From Planctomycetota bacterium (lineage in GTDB: Bacteria; Planctomycetota; Uabimicrobiia; Uabimicrobiales; Uabimicrobiaceae): DNA of 64,000 nucleotides. Of the stretch, positions 43,605 through 52,175 are shown one piece after another. The stretch's first letter is position 1. Each line of letters starts with the position of its first letter. The stretch is from NCBI GenBank assembly GCA_029260735.1, contig JAJDCR010000105.1, forward strand, positions 19,585-83,584, read 5' to 3'. A program made the translations under genes and the position numbers. The notes under the pieces are model-generated. The model had not been told where the DNA came from, ran no database searches, and worked only from the letters and a program-made list of their open reading frames with translations.

Positions 43605-45305
43605 ATGAGAAAATTCTTTATTATTGCCCTTGTATTTATAACTACAAGTGTAGTTTGGGCGCATACAAAAAAATCTACAGCTGAGCTAAAATCAGCTTTT
43701 GAGCAAGACAACTTCGTTGTTGTCCGAGAAATTGAGTTCCAAGGACAAAGAGGTCTTTTGGCCGAACACAAAATTTCCACCAATTACGAAACCAAAGAGA
43801 AAAGACGTGCCTTTTACTTAGAGGGTAACTCTTACCAAATGGGCTACCTACTGGGTTCACTTGCTCACGAAGACGTCGAGAAGTTGAGTAGCCACTTTGT
43901 CGATCGTATCCTTTTGCAATTCATGAAGATAGATGTTGATCCAAAAAAAGTCAAAGAGTATCTTGACGTTTTAAAAGAAATGATCTCTCTAGGAGTTGAG
44001 GATGTTTTACAAGACATGCCGGCTTCTTATATAGAAGAGCTAGAAGGAATACAAGCGGCTTGTTTAGCGGCCAATCCTCAAAGTCAAGTAACCATGAAAA
44101 AGTTGCTACGACTCAATGTGGGCTTTGATGTTATTCTATCAAACTTCTATGCTTTAAATAAATCTGTCTTTAGCACTAGACTAGATCCTCGTGACTTAGA
44201 TATCCCTGTTATGTGCAATGCCTTCTCTGTTTTTGGAAACGCCACCAAAGACGGTAAGCACTATTTTGGACGGGATTTCATGTTCCCAACAGGAGATCTG
44301 TACCAAGACTTGGCTGCTTACATGATATATGTCCCTAGCGACGAGCGACTTCCTATGGTCACAGTTACCGCTCCTGGTATGATAGGCAGTATCACTGCGA
44401 TGAACGTAGAGGGAGTAGGCATGGGCCTGGACATGGTTCCGGGAAATAACTGTACCCCTGAGAGACCGGGACTAAATTCTCTTATGGCCGTTCGCAACAC
44501 AGCCCATTATGGCACCAGCGCTCAATCGGCCTTAGACAAACTGATCGAAACCCAACGAGGTGTTACTTGGTTGTACTTTATTGCGGATGGAAAAAACAAT
44601 CGCTCTGCCGCAGTAGAAGCCGGAGCCAGTTTAGAAAAGCCCGATTTCCTAAGTATGGCCCCTCCTCTTTTACGTGCCTTAGGCTATTTACCAAACGCAA
44701 AGTTTGTCCAAGAAAATGAAACCCAGAAAGCCCAAAAAGGTCTTATGGTTCGCTGGAACGACTACAAATATCCTCAAGAATTCACCAATTTCAACAATGA
44801 TTTGTTTTCTTACCACGGAAAAAAGCAAACCAGTAAGTCTTGGGGTGAAAGAGGTTACATCAATAGAGTATTCTACGACACCAATTGTCCTGATGCCTAT
44901 TACTTTGCTCCTCAACGAGAAAGTAAAGACGATGTTCTCATCATGTGCAACCACTATATTACTCCGAGCATTCGTTTTGCAACGATGAACCCTTGGACTA
45001 TGTTAGTCACAGCAAAAAAACAAAACGACAGCCAGTGGCGCTACGATGAACTGAATAACCAGATCATGAAGTCCTATGGAGAAATTGACTACCAAAAGGC
45101 CAAAGACCTAATTGACTACCTCTCTCCTCTCAAAGAACACAAGAACTACTATTCTGATAATGAAAAAAGTTCGGATGGCAAGAGGTTTGTTGTCGAAGGA
45201 AGTGTCTCTATTTGTAACTTAACAGATAAAACAATAGAAACTCTCTCTGGCTACTACGGAGACGAGTGGACAAGTGTCAGTCTGATGAACTACATCGAGA
45301 AGTAG
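43605..45305 (+). CDS. Secreted C45-type Ntn hydrolase
   Basis: The protein has 566 residues with a signal peptide ending near VWA. LEGNSYQMGYLLGSL matches the GxxYxxGxxxG start of C45/phospholipase B-like proteins. The predicted N-terminal nucleophile after self-cleavage is Cys204 in VMCNAFSVFGNATKDGKHYFGRDFMF, followed by GMIGSITAMNVEGVGMGLDMV. Family members are acyltransferases or amide hydrolases (penicillin acyltransferase, acid ceramidase-like); the substrate here is unknown. A strong terminator follows directly, so it is monocistronic. Confidence 0.85.
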   Translation: MRKFFIIALVFITTSVVWAHTKKSTAELKSAFEQDNFVVVREIEFQGQRGLLAEHKISTNYETKEKRRAFYLEGNSYQMGYLLGSLAHEDVEKLSSHFVDRILLQFMKIDVDPKKVKEYLDVLKEMISLGVEDVLQDMPASYIEELEGIQAACLAANPQSQVTMKKLLRLNVGFDVILSNFYALNKSVFSTRLDPRDLDIPVMCNAFSVFGNATKDGKHYFGRDFMFPTGDLYQDLAAYMIYVPSDERLPMVTVTAPGMIGSITAMNVEGVGMGLDMVPGNNCTPERPGLNSLMAVRNTAHYGTSAQSALDKLIETQRGVTWLYFIADGKNNRSAAVEAGASLEKPDFLSMAPPLLRALGYLPNAKFVQENETQKAQKGLMVRWNDYKYPQEFTNFNNDLFSYHGKKQTSKSWGERGYINRVFYDTNCPDAYYFAPQRESKDDVLIMCNHYITPSIRFATMNPWTMLVTAKKQNDSQWRYDELNNQIMKSYGEIDYQKAKDLIDYLSPLKEHKNYYSDNEKSSDGKRFVVEGSVSICNLTDKTIETLSGYYGDEWTSVSLMNYIEK

Positions 45306-45330
45306 ATCAGATTTAAACTCTTTGTATAAA

Positions 45331-45364
45331 AAAAGCCGTCGGTGAAAATCGACGGCTTTTTTTT
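45331..45364 (+). terminator. Rho-independent terminator after the C45 hydrolase gene
   Basis: An 11 bp perfect stem, AAAAGCCGTCG (45331-45341) with CGACGGCTTTT (45350-45360), an 8-base loop and a run of eight Ts. Confidence 0.95.
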
Positions 45365-45382
45365 GAGAAAAGCTAAAATAAA

Positions 45383-45411
45383 TTGACAATTTTCATTACA
45401 ACAATTAGAAT
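45383..45411 (+). promoter_or_regulatory. Sigma-70-type promoter for PEP-CTERM gene pair
   Basis: Consensus TTGACA (45383-45388), 17 bp spacer and TAGAAT (45406-45411), just after the terminator and about 54 bp before the start codon. Confidence 0.8.
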
Positions 45412-45464
45412 ATATTATATATAAGATTTTTAACTAAAAACATTTTTTTCAGGTATAGAAAACT

Positions 45465-46232
45465 ATGAGAAACAAAAAAAGTCAGAGTATTGTTTTGACT
45501 CTACTCTGCTTACTATCTATTCCCCTTTACGCTATTCCTTCCGGGTTAGTGGGGCTATGGCAAGGAGAGGGCAATGCCAATGATAGTGCACAAAACAATC
45601 ACGGAACTTTAGTTGGAGACACAACTTTTGCTTCTGGTAAGGTAGGACAAGCTTTTCTCATGGATGGATCAGGAGACTTCATCGACACTCCCATCACCAA
45701 CCCATTAGGTGGCACCTTCACAGTTTCAGCTTGGGTTAATGTCGCCAGTGTTGCCAACCACAATAGTATATTTGGAAAAGGTATTAGCGATAGCAATGAA
45801 GAACTCATTTTTGCAGTTTTAGCAGGAGGAGGTTTCTATTTTGACACCTTAGATCAGTTTCGGCAAAATGGAAGTTCTCTTATCACTGCTAACGAGTGGT
45901 TCCATCTCACAGCAAGCAAAAATGGTACAACTTTACGTGGTTGGGTTAATGGCATTGAAATATCTATGTCAGGAGGAAGCCAAGGATCCAGCAATACTTC
46001 GCAATCTTTACAGATCGGTGCTAGTCGAAGTTCTACTCTCACTTTTAATGGAATGCTCGACGAAGTAGCTCTTTTCGACCGCGCTCTTTCTGATTCAGAA
46101 GTTCTTGATGTAATGGTCAACGGCTTTGGCTCTCCCATTCCTGAACCAAACACTTTGTTTCTTTTTACCCTAAGCCTAACAATTATCTGCCTCCGCAAAA
46201 AACGCGGAACAGAAATATCTTTCCAGCTTTAA
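45465..46232 (+). CDS. LamG-domain PEP-CTERM exported protein
   Basis: The protein has 255 residues: signal peptide ending near LYA, a LamG jellyroll (GLVGLWQGEGNANDSAQNNHG, FTVSAWVNVAS, NEWFHLTASKNGTTLRGWVNG, LTFNGMLDEVALFDRALSDSE), and the sorting tail IPEPNTLFLFTLSLTIICLRKK. It is a homologue of the LamG protein at 25511. It is cotranscribed with the next PEP-CTERM gene, 32 bp downstream. Confidence 0.92.
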   Translation: MRNKKSQSIVLTLLCLLSIPLYAIPSGLVGLWQGEGNANDSAQNNHGTLVGDTTFASGKVGQAFLMDGSGDFIDTPITNPLGGTFTVSAWVNVASVANHNSIFGKGISDSNEELIFAVLAGGGFYFDTLDQFRQNGSSLITANEWFHLTASKNGTTLRGWVNGIEISMSGGSQGSSNTSQSLQIGASRSSTLTFNGMLDEVALFDRALSDSEVLDVMVNGFGSPIPEPNTLFLFTLSLTIICLRKKRGTEISFQL

Positions 46233-46264
46233 AACAAGCATCTAACGGAAAAAGAGAAAAAGAC

Positions 46265-46894
46265 ATGACAAAATACCAAATTCTATTTATCTTCTTAATT
46301 TCAAGTATGCTTCATGCAGTAAGCATTACCAATTTTTCATCTAACGGAGGTTTCAATTTCAATCTTTTAAGCACTCCTCCCTCTGATATATCCAATGTAA
46401 ACAGCAACACCGCCTATAGTGTCTTCGAAGAGAAAAATCAATTTACCTTGCCTATTGATATTGATTTAGATATCGATACACCAGGTACTTTTGGTAATCC
46501 TTCAGGAGGAGCCATCCTTGCGGGAACAGTTGTCGATAGCATGTTTATATTCTTCAATCCCTCCAGTGGAACCGTCAGTCTTAACGGAACCTTTACTTTT
46601 GACAGAGATATTATCGGAATCCAAGCTCTATCAGGTATATTAACAAATTCCCATGGAGTTTTAGGAGCTCCTGGAACCATTTATGGTGGTGCTCAAATTG
46701 GAATTACAGGTAGTGATCGTATAACCCTTACCCCAGACTTGAGAACAATAGTTGTGTCTAACAGCGCATCAGGAATAGATAATTTCCGGGTTATTTTTGC
46801 TTCTGAAAATGAAGCGACAGTTCCAGAGCCTAGTAGCATACTGCTATTTGCCATGAGCCTACTTATGGTTTCATCTTTCCGCAAGACAACTTAA
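46265..46894 (+). CDS. PEP-CTERM exported protein
   Basis: The protein has 209 residues: signal peptide ending near LHA, a beta-rich domain rich in Gly/Thr/Ser (FDRDIIGIQALSG, IGITGSDRITLTPDL) without a recognised family, and the tail VPEPSSILLFAMSLLMVSSFRKTT. It is the second gene of a two-gene PEP-CTERM unit and converges with the S10 carboxypeptidase. Confidence 0.87.
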   Translation: MTKYQILFIFLISSMLHAVSITNFSSNGGFNFNLLSTPPSDISNVNSNTAYSVFEEKNQFTLPIDIDLDIDTPGTFGNPSGGAILAGTVVDSMFIFFNPSSGTVSLNGTFTFDRDIIGIQALSGILTNSHGVLGAPGTIYGGAQIGITGSDRITLTPDLRTIVVSNSASGIDNFRVIFASENEATVPEPSSILLFAMSLLMVSSFRKTT

Positions 46895-46959
46895 AAAAAT
46901 GTATCTTAAAATCGTCTTGCGAAAAACAATGCCAGGGTAAGTCAAAAACGAAAAAAATC

Positions 46960-48471
46960 TTACTCTGGCAAAGCCCCTTCCATAAATTTCACCACATCAT
47001 CACGCAACTTCACTAGAGAAGGCGAATGAATATACATCATGTGCCCGGCCTCATAGTAATTCATGCTAATATTTTTCTCTAAACTCGCCTCAAGTCCTAA
47101 ATGATGGACGGTATGCTCCGTTGCAAAATAAGGTGTTGCTAAATCATAGTAGCCATTAGCAACAAAAACCTTCAAATAGGGATTTTTGGACATAGCTCGC
47201 CGAAGATCGTCGGCCGTATTAGGAAAACCACTGCTCGCAGACCCCCAGTTCCAAGGGCGAACTTTACCAGTGAGAATTTCATAGGTGCGGATAGTTTTAA
47301 ACTCCAGCTCTCTGCGCAAGTATGAGTTTATCGCACCACCATAAGTACCTAAAATATTGCTATAACTCGGGTCATGCTCTGTATATTCTCCCACGCTATT
47401 TCCATCTATTCCTTGAAAGCGACTATCCAGGCGACCGACAGTTCGTTTCTTATCTCGCAAAAGCTCTTTTGTAAAACGGTGGATGTTAATTCTAAGATTA
47501 GTTTGCTCAATATATTTGGAAGACAAACCTGTGTACAAAGCCAAACGTTCGACAATTTTTTTCCGATCCCCTTCCCCCAATCGACTTCCTTGTAAAAGAG
47601 CCCATGCGTAATCTTTGAGAGCCCAAGTTTCTACTTCGCTTAAAACTTTTGTCAGCTCTTTGCTTTGAAGTTCAGGAGCAAGCTTATTATGGTACCAAGC
47701 CGTCGCAGTATAGGTGGGTAAAAACAAAATGTAAGGCAGGTCATTTCCTTCGGTAAAACGAGCTGTTTGAAAATCTAAGATAGAAGAGACCAAAATCAAA
47801 CCATTGAGATACATACTGTGGCGACTTTGAAGATAATCAGAAAGTCCGGCTGCTCGGGTTGTGCCGTAGCTTTCTCCGGCTAAGAACTTAGGAGAATCCC
47901 AACGTTCGTATTTGTTTAAATAAAGAGCAATAAAATCTCCCACTGACTTAACATCCTCTTCTACTCCATGAAAGTTCTTTCGGTCAACTTCCTCAGCAGG
48001 ACGACTAAAACCTGTGCCAACGGGGTCAATAAAGACTAGATCTGTAAACTCTAGCCAAGTTGAAGCATTGTCTTCCCAACGATAAGGAGGACGAAAAGCA
48101 TTTCCCTTTTCATCCATAATAACCATCTTAGGTCCCAATGCTCCCAAGTGCAACCATACAGAGGAAGAGCCCGGTCCTCCATTAAAAGCAAAAGTAATTG
48201 GACGCTGAGAAAGATCTTTAACGCCATCTTTAGAGTAAGCAATGAAGAAAATATCTGCTTTATGTTTACCCGATTCGTCTTCTATTTTGAGCAATTGAGT
48301 TGTTGCAGTGTAGGAAAGGAGTTTTTTATTTCCCAATTTCATCTTGTGCTGAGTTACCGCAGTAGTATATATATCCTCTTTACTAGTAGCTTCTTGCTCC
48401 TCTTTTTTTTGAGCTCCTGCAATGGTTAAAAAAATCAAAAACAGAGCGATAAAAAATTCTTTCTTAAACAT
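46960..48471 (-). CDS. S10-family serine carboxypeptidase, secreted
   Basis: The protein has ~503 residues, starting at ATG 48471 with AAGGA upstream and a signal peptide ending near AGA; a longer frame to 48552 overlaps the upstream gene. ITFAFNGGPGSSSVWLHLG is the S10 oxyanion-hole signature, GESYGTTRA carries the catalytic Ser, NGYYDLATPY the Asp and EAGHMMY the His. S10 enzymes remove C-terminal residues at acidic pH; here it is probably periplasmic. It lies 25 bp after the VLRF1-like gene. Confidence 0.92.
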   Translation of the reverse strand: MFKKEFFIALFLIFLTIAGAQKKEEQEATSKEDIYTTAVTQHKMKLGNKKLLSYTATTQLLKIEDESGKHKADIFFIAYSKDGVKDLSQRPITFAFNGGPGSSSVWLHLGALGPKMVIMDEKGNAFRPPYRWEDNASTWLEFTDLVFIDPVGTGFSRPAEEVDRKNFHGVEEDVKSVGDFIALYLNKYERWDSPKFLAGESYGTTRAAGLSDYLQSRHSMYLNGLILVSSILDFQTARFTEGNDLPYILFLPTYTATAWYHNKLAPELQSKELTKVLSEVETWALKDYAWALLQGSRLGEGDRKKIVERLALYTGLSSKYIEQTNLRINIHRFTKELLRDKKRTVGRLDSRFQGIDGNSVGEYTEHDPSYSNILGTYGGAINSYLRRELEFKTIRTYEILTGKVRPWNWGSASSGFPNTADDLRRAMSKNPYLKVFVANGYYDLATPYFATEHTVHHLGLEASLEKNISMNYYEAGHMMYIHSPSLVKLRDDVVKFMEGALPE

Positions 48472-48496
48472 GTCAAATTCCTTACTACAAAAATTT

Positions 48497-49159
48497 TCAG
48501 ATAATTTCATCCTCTGCTTCCACCGAGCCATGACTAAGAACATAAAATACATGCTTTAACTCTTTGAAGTTTGGCACTCGGACATCCAAAGGAATTTTTC
48601 GCCAACGCTCGTCGTTTTTATCAAAAGGAGGAGGGGTTTTGCAGACAAAAACTTCGCGCCACAAACGAACGGTGCAACTATACAGCAATTGCTCACATTC
48701 AGCAATATCTTCTTCCCATTGCTCAAGCTTTTCATTGATTTCTACAAAAAAATCCATACTTTCGCGCAAACGAATGCGCGACCCGGCCCGAGATTTCCCT
48801 TTCTGATTCATATAGGTAATCTGAGCCTTCCCTTGTTTTTTTCTTACCATGTATTTCGTAATAACCTTATGTTGACATAGCTCTCCGTCTTTCCAAATTC
48901 CCAAAGCAGCCGCTCCTGCTTGGATCAAAATAAGTAATTGAGATCCCACTCCGTAATCCAAATTTCCTAAATAATCTTTTACGGAAAAATCTTTGGGAGG
49001 AATTAAAAAAGGTGGGGTCAGTCTAAGTTTATCATCTGCAACAAAACTCTTACCATCCTCAGAGACAACTAAGTTATGTTTTTGAGATGCTTGTTCTAAA
49101 ATTTCTGCCGTCTCTTCCCATGAGAAAGGTCGAGAGAAATTTTTTTCTAGAGGTTCCAT
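48497..49159 (-). CDS. VLRF1-like (Vms1/ANKZF1-type release-factor fold) protein
   Basis: The protein has 220 residues. From ~70 to 165 it follows the VLRF1 pattern known from Vms1/ANKZF1: a strand SQLLILIQAGAAALGIWKDG, then HKVITKYMVRKKQGKAQ (Y103, R106, Q109, G110), GKSRAGSRIRLRE, and an amphipathic helix with W148. Eukaryotic Vms1 cleaves peptidyl-tRNA on stalled 60S subunits, and related domains exist in bacteria. No zinc finger or ankyrin repeats are present. The identification is by motif eye-matching, so moderate. The likely role is ribosome rescue or tRNA processing. It is cotranscribed with the S10 carboxypeptidase. Confidence 0.62.
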   Translation of the reverse strand: MEPLEKNFSRPFSWEETAEILEQASQKHNLVVSEDGKSFVADDKLRLTPPFLIPPKDFSVKDYLGNLDYGVGSQLLILIQAGAAALGIWKDGELCQHKVITKYMVRKKQGKAQITYMNQKGKSRAGSRIRLRESMDFFVEINEKLEQWEEDIAECEQLLYSCTVRLWREVFVCKTPPPFDKNDERWRKIPLDVRVPNFKELKHVFYVLSHGSVEAEDEII

Positions 49160-49195
49160 TGTAAATCTTCCTTTAATTTTTTATATGTAAAATGT

Positions 49196-49490
49196 ACTAT
49201 TTATACAATATCTAAAAAACATGCATTTAATCTATGCCTATATTTTACATAGGTTTAGTCGCACGAGGCACCAGTAGCATTAAGTTAAGTTGTAGCTTTT
49301 GTATTTTTTCCCCTCCGCGGTGGATTTTGAGTAGAAAAGAATTTCACGCAAAGGCGCAAAGAAAAGCAAAGGAAGATCTAAAAAATCTTTCTATTGATGA
49401 AATTCTCCGAATTTGTCTTAATTCTTTTTCTCCTTGGCGTCTTTGCGTCTTTGCGTCTTTGCGTGAAATTCTTTTCTTTCTTCAACTTTA
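49196..49490 (-). repeat. MITE-like dispersed repeat, copy 2
   Basis: This is the inverted second copy of 24103-24388. Inverted repeats AGAAAAGAATTTCACGCAAA (49333-49352) and its complement (49458-49477) flank a variable core. This copy carries an extra short duplication of TTTGCGTC (three tandem units near 49441-49465). Its left end lies upstream of the VLRF1-like start. Confidence 0.85.
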
Positions 49491-49834
49491 AGGCGCACTC
49501 TTTTCACTGCACCTTAAAAATATGCAAATCCAAATACGTGTTTTCTCTTCTTATTTTTTTTATCCTTTAGCCCTTTTTTGTTTCCGTGTGTGAGAAGCCT
49601 CTAAAATCCTTTTAAAGTAGTACAACAACTATTCTTTCGAATGGTTCTCTTAAACTCTCCAGTATACTGCGTGCTGCCTATCCATAAAAATCACTAAAAA
49701 TAGATGAATATACTAACCTCTTATGTTAGAATGCCTGCTTTCTTAAGGTGCTTATAAAAAAGAAACTCCTCGCTATACTGTGATTTTTTTTCCACGCGCC
49801 AAAACCAACACTCCCTATCAAGAAAGATTTTCGA
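49491..49834. other. Leader/promoter region of the ammonia-lyase operon
   Basis: About 340 bp without a gene. It should hold the promoter of the 49835 operon; several AT-rich -10-like hexamers occur (for example TATACT near 49780), but no pair is convincing. Confidence 0.45.
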
Positions 49835-51406
49835 ATGTTCAAGCTAGAAGTTGGTAGCAGTACCATTACAATTCCAGATATCTACGACGTCGTCAAGAAA
49901 AAAAAACTCGTAGAACTTCCTACAAATTCAAGCTACCGGAAGAGAATTCAAGAGAACGCTCGTTTTTTACAAGAAAGTATTCTTCAAAACCAGGCCATCT
50001 ACGGCACCACTACAGGATTTGGAGCTTCTTGCCAACAATATCTTGATGCAAGCAAAGCAACCCAGCTCCAGCGTAACTTAATCAAGTATCATCAATGTGC
50101 TACTGGCGAATACTTAACGTTTGATCAGACGATTGCCATTATGACCGCTCGTCTCCAAAGTATTGCTCAAGGATATTCAGGAGTTAGTCACGAACTACTA
50201 GAGACATTATGCCAGATGATCAATGCTCGAATCGCTCCTTGTATTCCAGCAGAGGGGTCAGTAGGGGCCTCTGGAGACTTAACTCCTTTAGCTTACATCG
50301 CTGCTGCTTTAGAAGGATCTGCTCCCAAAGTTCGTTGGAACGGAGAAACAATGTCCTCTGCCCAAGCCTTAGCCGCAAACAACATTACTCCCATTTCTTT
50401 TCAGCCCAAGGAAGGTCTTGCCATCATTAATGGGACTTCTGTCATGGCTGGAATTAATGCCCTTGCCTGCGCTAAAGCCCGCAAACTGGTTCAAACGATG
50501 GAGATACTCACCGCCCTAGCAGTCCAGATACTAAAAGGAAAAAGAGAGGCTTTTGATCATCGCATCCACCAAGTAAAACCATTTGTCGGCCAAAAAAAAG
50601 CTGCCCAGAGAATTTTTGAACTCTTAGAAGGAAGCCAACTTACCCAAAAGCCAGGAAAGCAAGCCCAAAAGTTTATTACAGAAAAAAAACAAGAGTCTCA
50701 CAGCTTTCGTTTACCTTTCGCTGTCCAAGACGTTTATTCATTGCGCTGTGCACCTCACGCCATTGGAGTTTTCTGGGATACCTTAGAAATGGCTGAGCAA
50801 TGGACAGAAACCGAAATCAACTCCGTTACAGATAATCCCTTAATCTTCCATGAAGACAAAGCCATCTTGCTAGGCGGAAACTTCTATGGTGGACATATCG
50901 CTCAAGCAGCAGATTCTCTCAAAATTGCCTTAGCTAACTTAACCGATTTAGCTGACCGTCAGTTGGCTTTGATTGTCGACGAAAAATTTTCCCAAGGCCT
51001 TCCGGCAAACTTAGCTATTCCTGTCCCTGAAGAAGAAGGACTTCATCATGGTTTCAAAGGAATGCAAATTACCTCTTCCGCTTTAACAGCAGAAACGCTA
51101 AAAAACTCTGCTCCCGCGAGTATATTTTCAAGGGTAACAGAGTCATGTAATCAAGATAAGGTTAGCATGGGTACAATTGCCGCTCGTGACTTAGATCGCA
51201 GCGTTCAAATGTCTTCTCGAGTTTTGTCTATCCTAAGTTTAGCAGTCGCTCAAGCTGTTGATATTTTAGGAGAAGAAAAGATATCTCCGGCAACTCAAGT
51301 TTTTTACCAAGAGATAAGAAAACTCAGTACAGTATTACGAGAAGATCGACCAATGGGCGATGAAATTGAAAAAGTAGCCCAATACATAACGGGAGAAACT
51401 CTATGA
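49835..51406 (+). CDS. MIO-dependent aromatic amino acid ammonia-lyase (HAL/PAL/TAL family)
   Basis: The 523-residue protein has the Ala-Ser-Gly triad (145-147, in GSVGASGDLTPLAYI) that cyclises to the MIO electrophile, the catalytic Tyr in YGTTTGFG (56-63), QDVYSLRCAPHAIG and TDNPLIF. It should release ammonia from an aromatic amino acid. The selectivity loop reads YHQCATG (85-91) instead of the SHAxGxG of typical histidine ammonia-lyase, so the substrate is uncertain. No hutU, hutI or hutG gene is nearby. Its stop overlaps the Thg1-like start (ATGA). Confidence 0.88.
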   Translation: MFKLEVGSSTITIPDIYDVVKKKKLVELPTNSSYRKRIQENARFLQESILQNQAIYGTTTGFGASCQQYLDASKATQLQRNLIKYHQCATGEYLTFDQTIAIMTARLQSIAQGYSGVSHELLETLCQMINARIAPCIPAEGSVGASGDLTPLAYIAAALEGSAPKVRWNGETMSSAQALAANNITPISFQPKEGLAIINGTSVMAGINALACAKARKLVQTMEILTALAVQILKGKREAFDHRIHQVKPFVGQKKAAQRIFELLEGSQLTQKPGKQAQKFITEKKQESHSFRLPFAVQDVYSLRCAPHAIGVFWDTLEMAEQWTETEINSVTDNPLIFHEDKAILLGGNFYGGHIAQAADSLKIALANLTDLADRQLALIVDEKFSQGLPANLAIPVPEEEGLHHGFKGMQITSSALTAETLKNSAPASIFSRVTESCNQDKVSMGTIAARDLDRSVQMSSRVLSILSLAVAQAVDILGEEKISPATQVFYQEIRKLSTVLREDRPMGDEIEKVAQYITGETL

Positions 51407-52170
51407 AATTCGCTGACATGGATCGCCTTATGCGCGCTTATGAGGAGGCTCTAGACCAATCCATTCCTCCTCGTATTTGGATTGTTGTCCGCCTGGACGG
51501 TCGATCTTTCAGTAATTTTACTCAAAGAGTACAGCTCGAAAAGCCTTTTGACCCTAGGCTTCGAAATGCCATGATAGAAACAACAAAAAGACTGATGGAA
51601 TGTGGTTTTCGTAGTATCTACGGCTATATTGAGAGCGATGAAATATCCATCCTCTTTGACCGAGATGACGACACTTTCAAACGAAAAACTCGTAAATGGA
51701 TTAGCATTCTTGCCGGTGAGGCAAGTGCCGCCTTTACTCACACTTTTCAGCACCCTGCTATTTTTGACGCTCGGATTTGCCCTCTCCCTGACCTAGATAC
51801 TTGTCTAGATTATTTCCGATGGCGACAAACTGACTCCAGCCGTAACTCAATTGGAGCCTATGGATACTGGACTTTACGAAAACAAGGAAAATCAAGAAGC
51901 CAGGCAACTAAAACTTTACACGGACTTAACTTGGAAGAGAAAATACTTTTTTTACGGCAAAATGGTATCAACCACAAAGAAATCCCCCTCTGGCAACGAT
52001 TTGGCGTCGGTCTCTCTTGGCAAGAAACAGAAAAAGTAGGCTTTAACCCTGTAACTCAGAAAAAAACGGTTACTCAAAGGCGACAGCTAACCCCTCATTT
52101 AGATCTCCCAGTGGGAGATGACTACGCACAATTCATTCAAAAAATCATTGCTCAGTCTAGTATGGGCTAA
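51403..52170 (+). CDS. Thg1-like protein (tRNA 3'-5' nucleotidyltransferase)
   Basis: The 255-residue protein has VVRLDGRSFSNFT (Asp32) and YGYIESDEISILFD (Asp79, Glu80), supplying the two-metal carboxylates. DYFRWRQTDSSRNSIGAYGYW, LHGLNLEEKILFL and GVGLSW are also characteristic of Thg1/TLP. Eukaryotic Thg1 adds G-1 to tRNA-His; bacterial and archaeal Thg1-like proteins repair truncated tRNA 5' ends by templated reverse polymerisation. It is sparsely distributed in bacteria. It is coupled to the ammonia-lyase gene and lies 5 bp before the TPR/CHAT gene. Confidence 0.93.
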   Translation: MKFADMDRLMRAYEEALDQSIPPRIWIVVRLDGRSFSNFTQRVQLEKPFDPRLRNAMIETTKRLMECGFRSIYGYIESDEISILFDRDDDTFKRKTRKWISILAGEASAAFTHTFQHPAIFDARICPLPDLDTCLDYFRWRQTDSSRNSIGAYGYWTLRKQGKSRSQATKTLHGLNLEEKILFLRQNGINHKEIPLWQRFGVGLSWQETEKVGFNPVTQKKTVTQRRQLTPHLDLPVGDDYAQFIQKIIAQSSMG

Positions 52171-52175
52171 ACATT

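Noticed and set aside
49835..51406. Plain histidine utilisation hutH
   Set aside because: The selectivity loop differs from typical HutH and no other hut gene is nearby, so the symbol was withheld.
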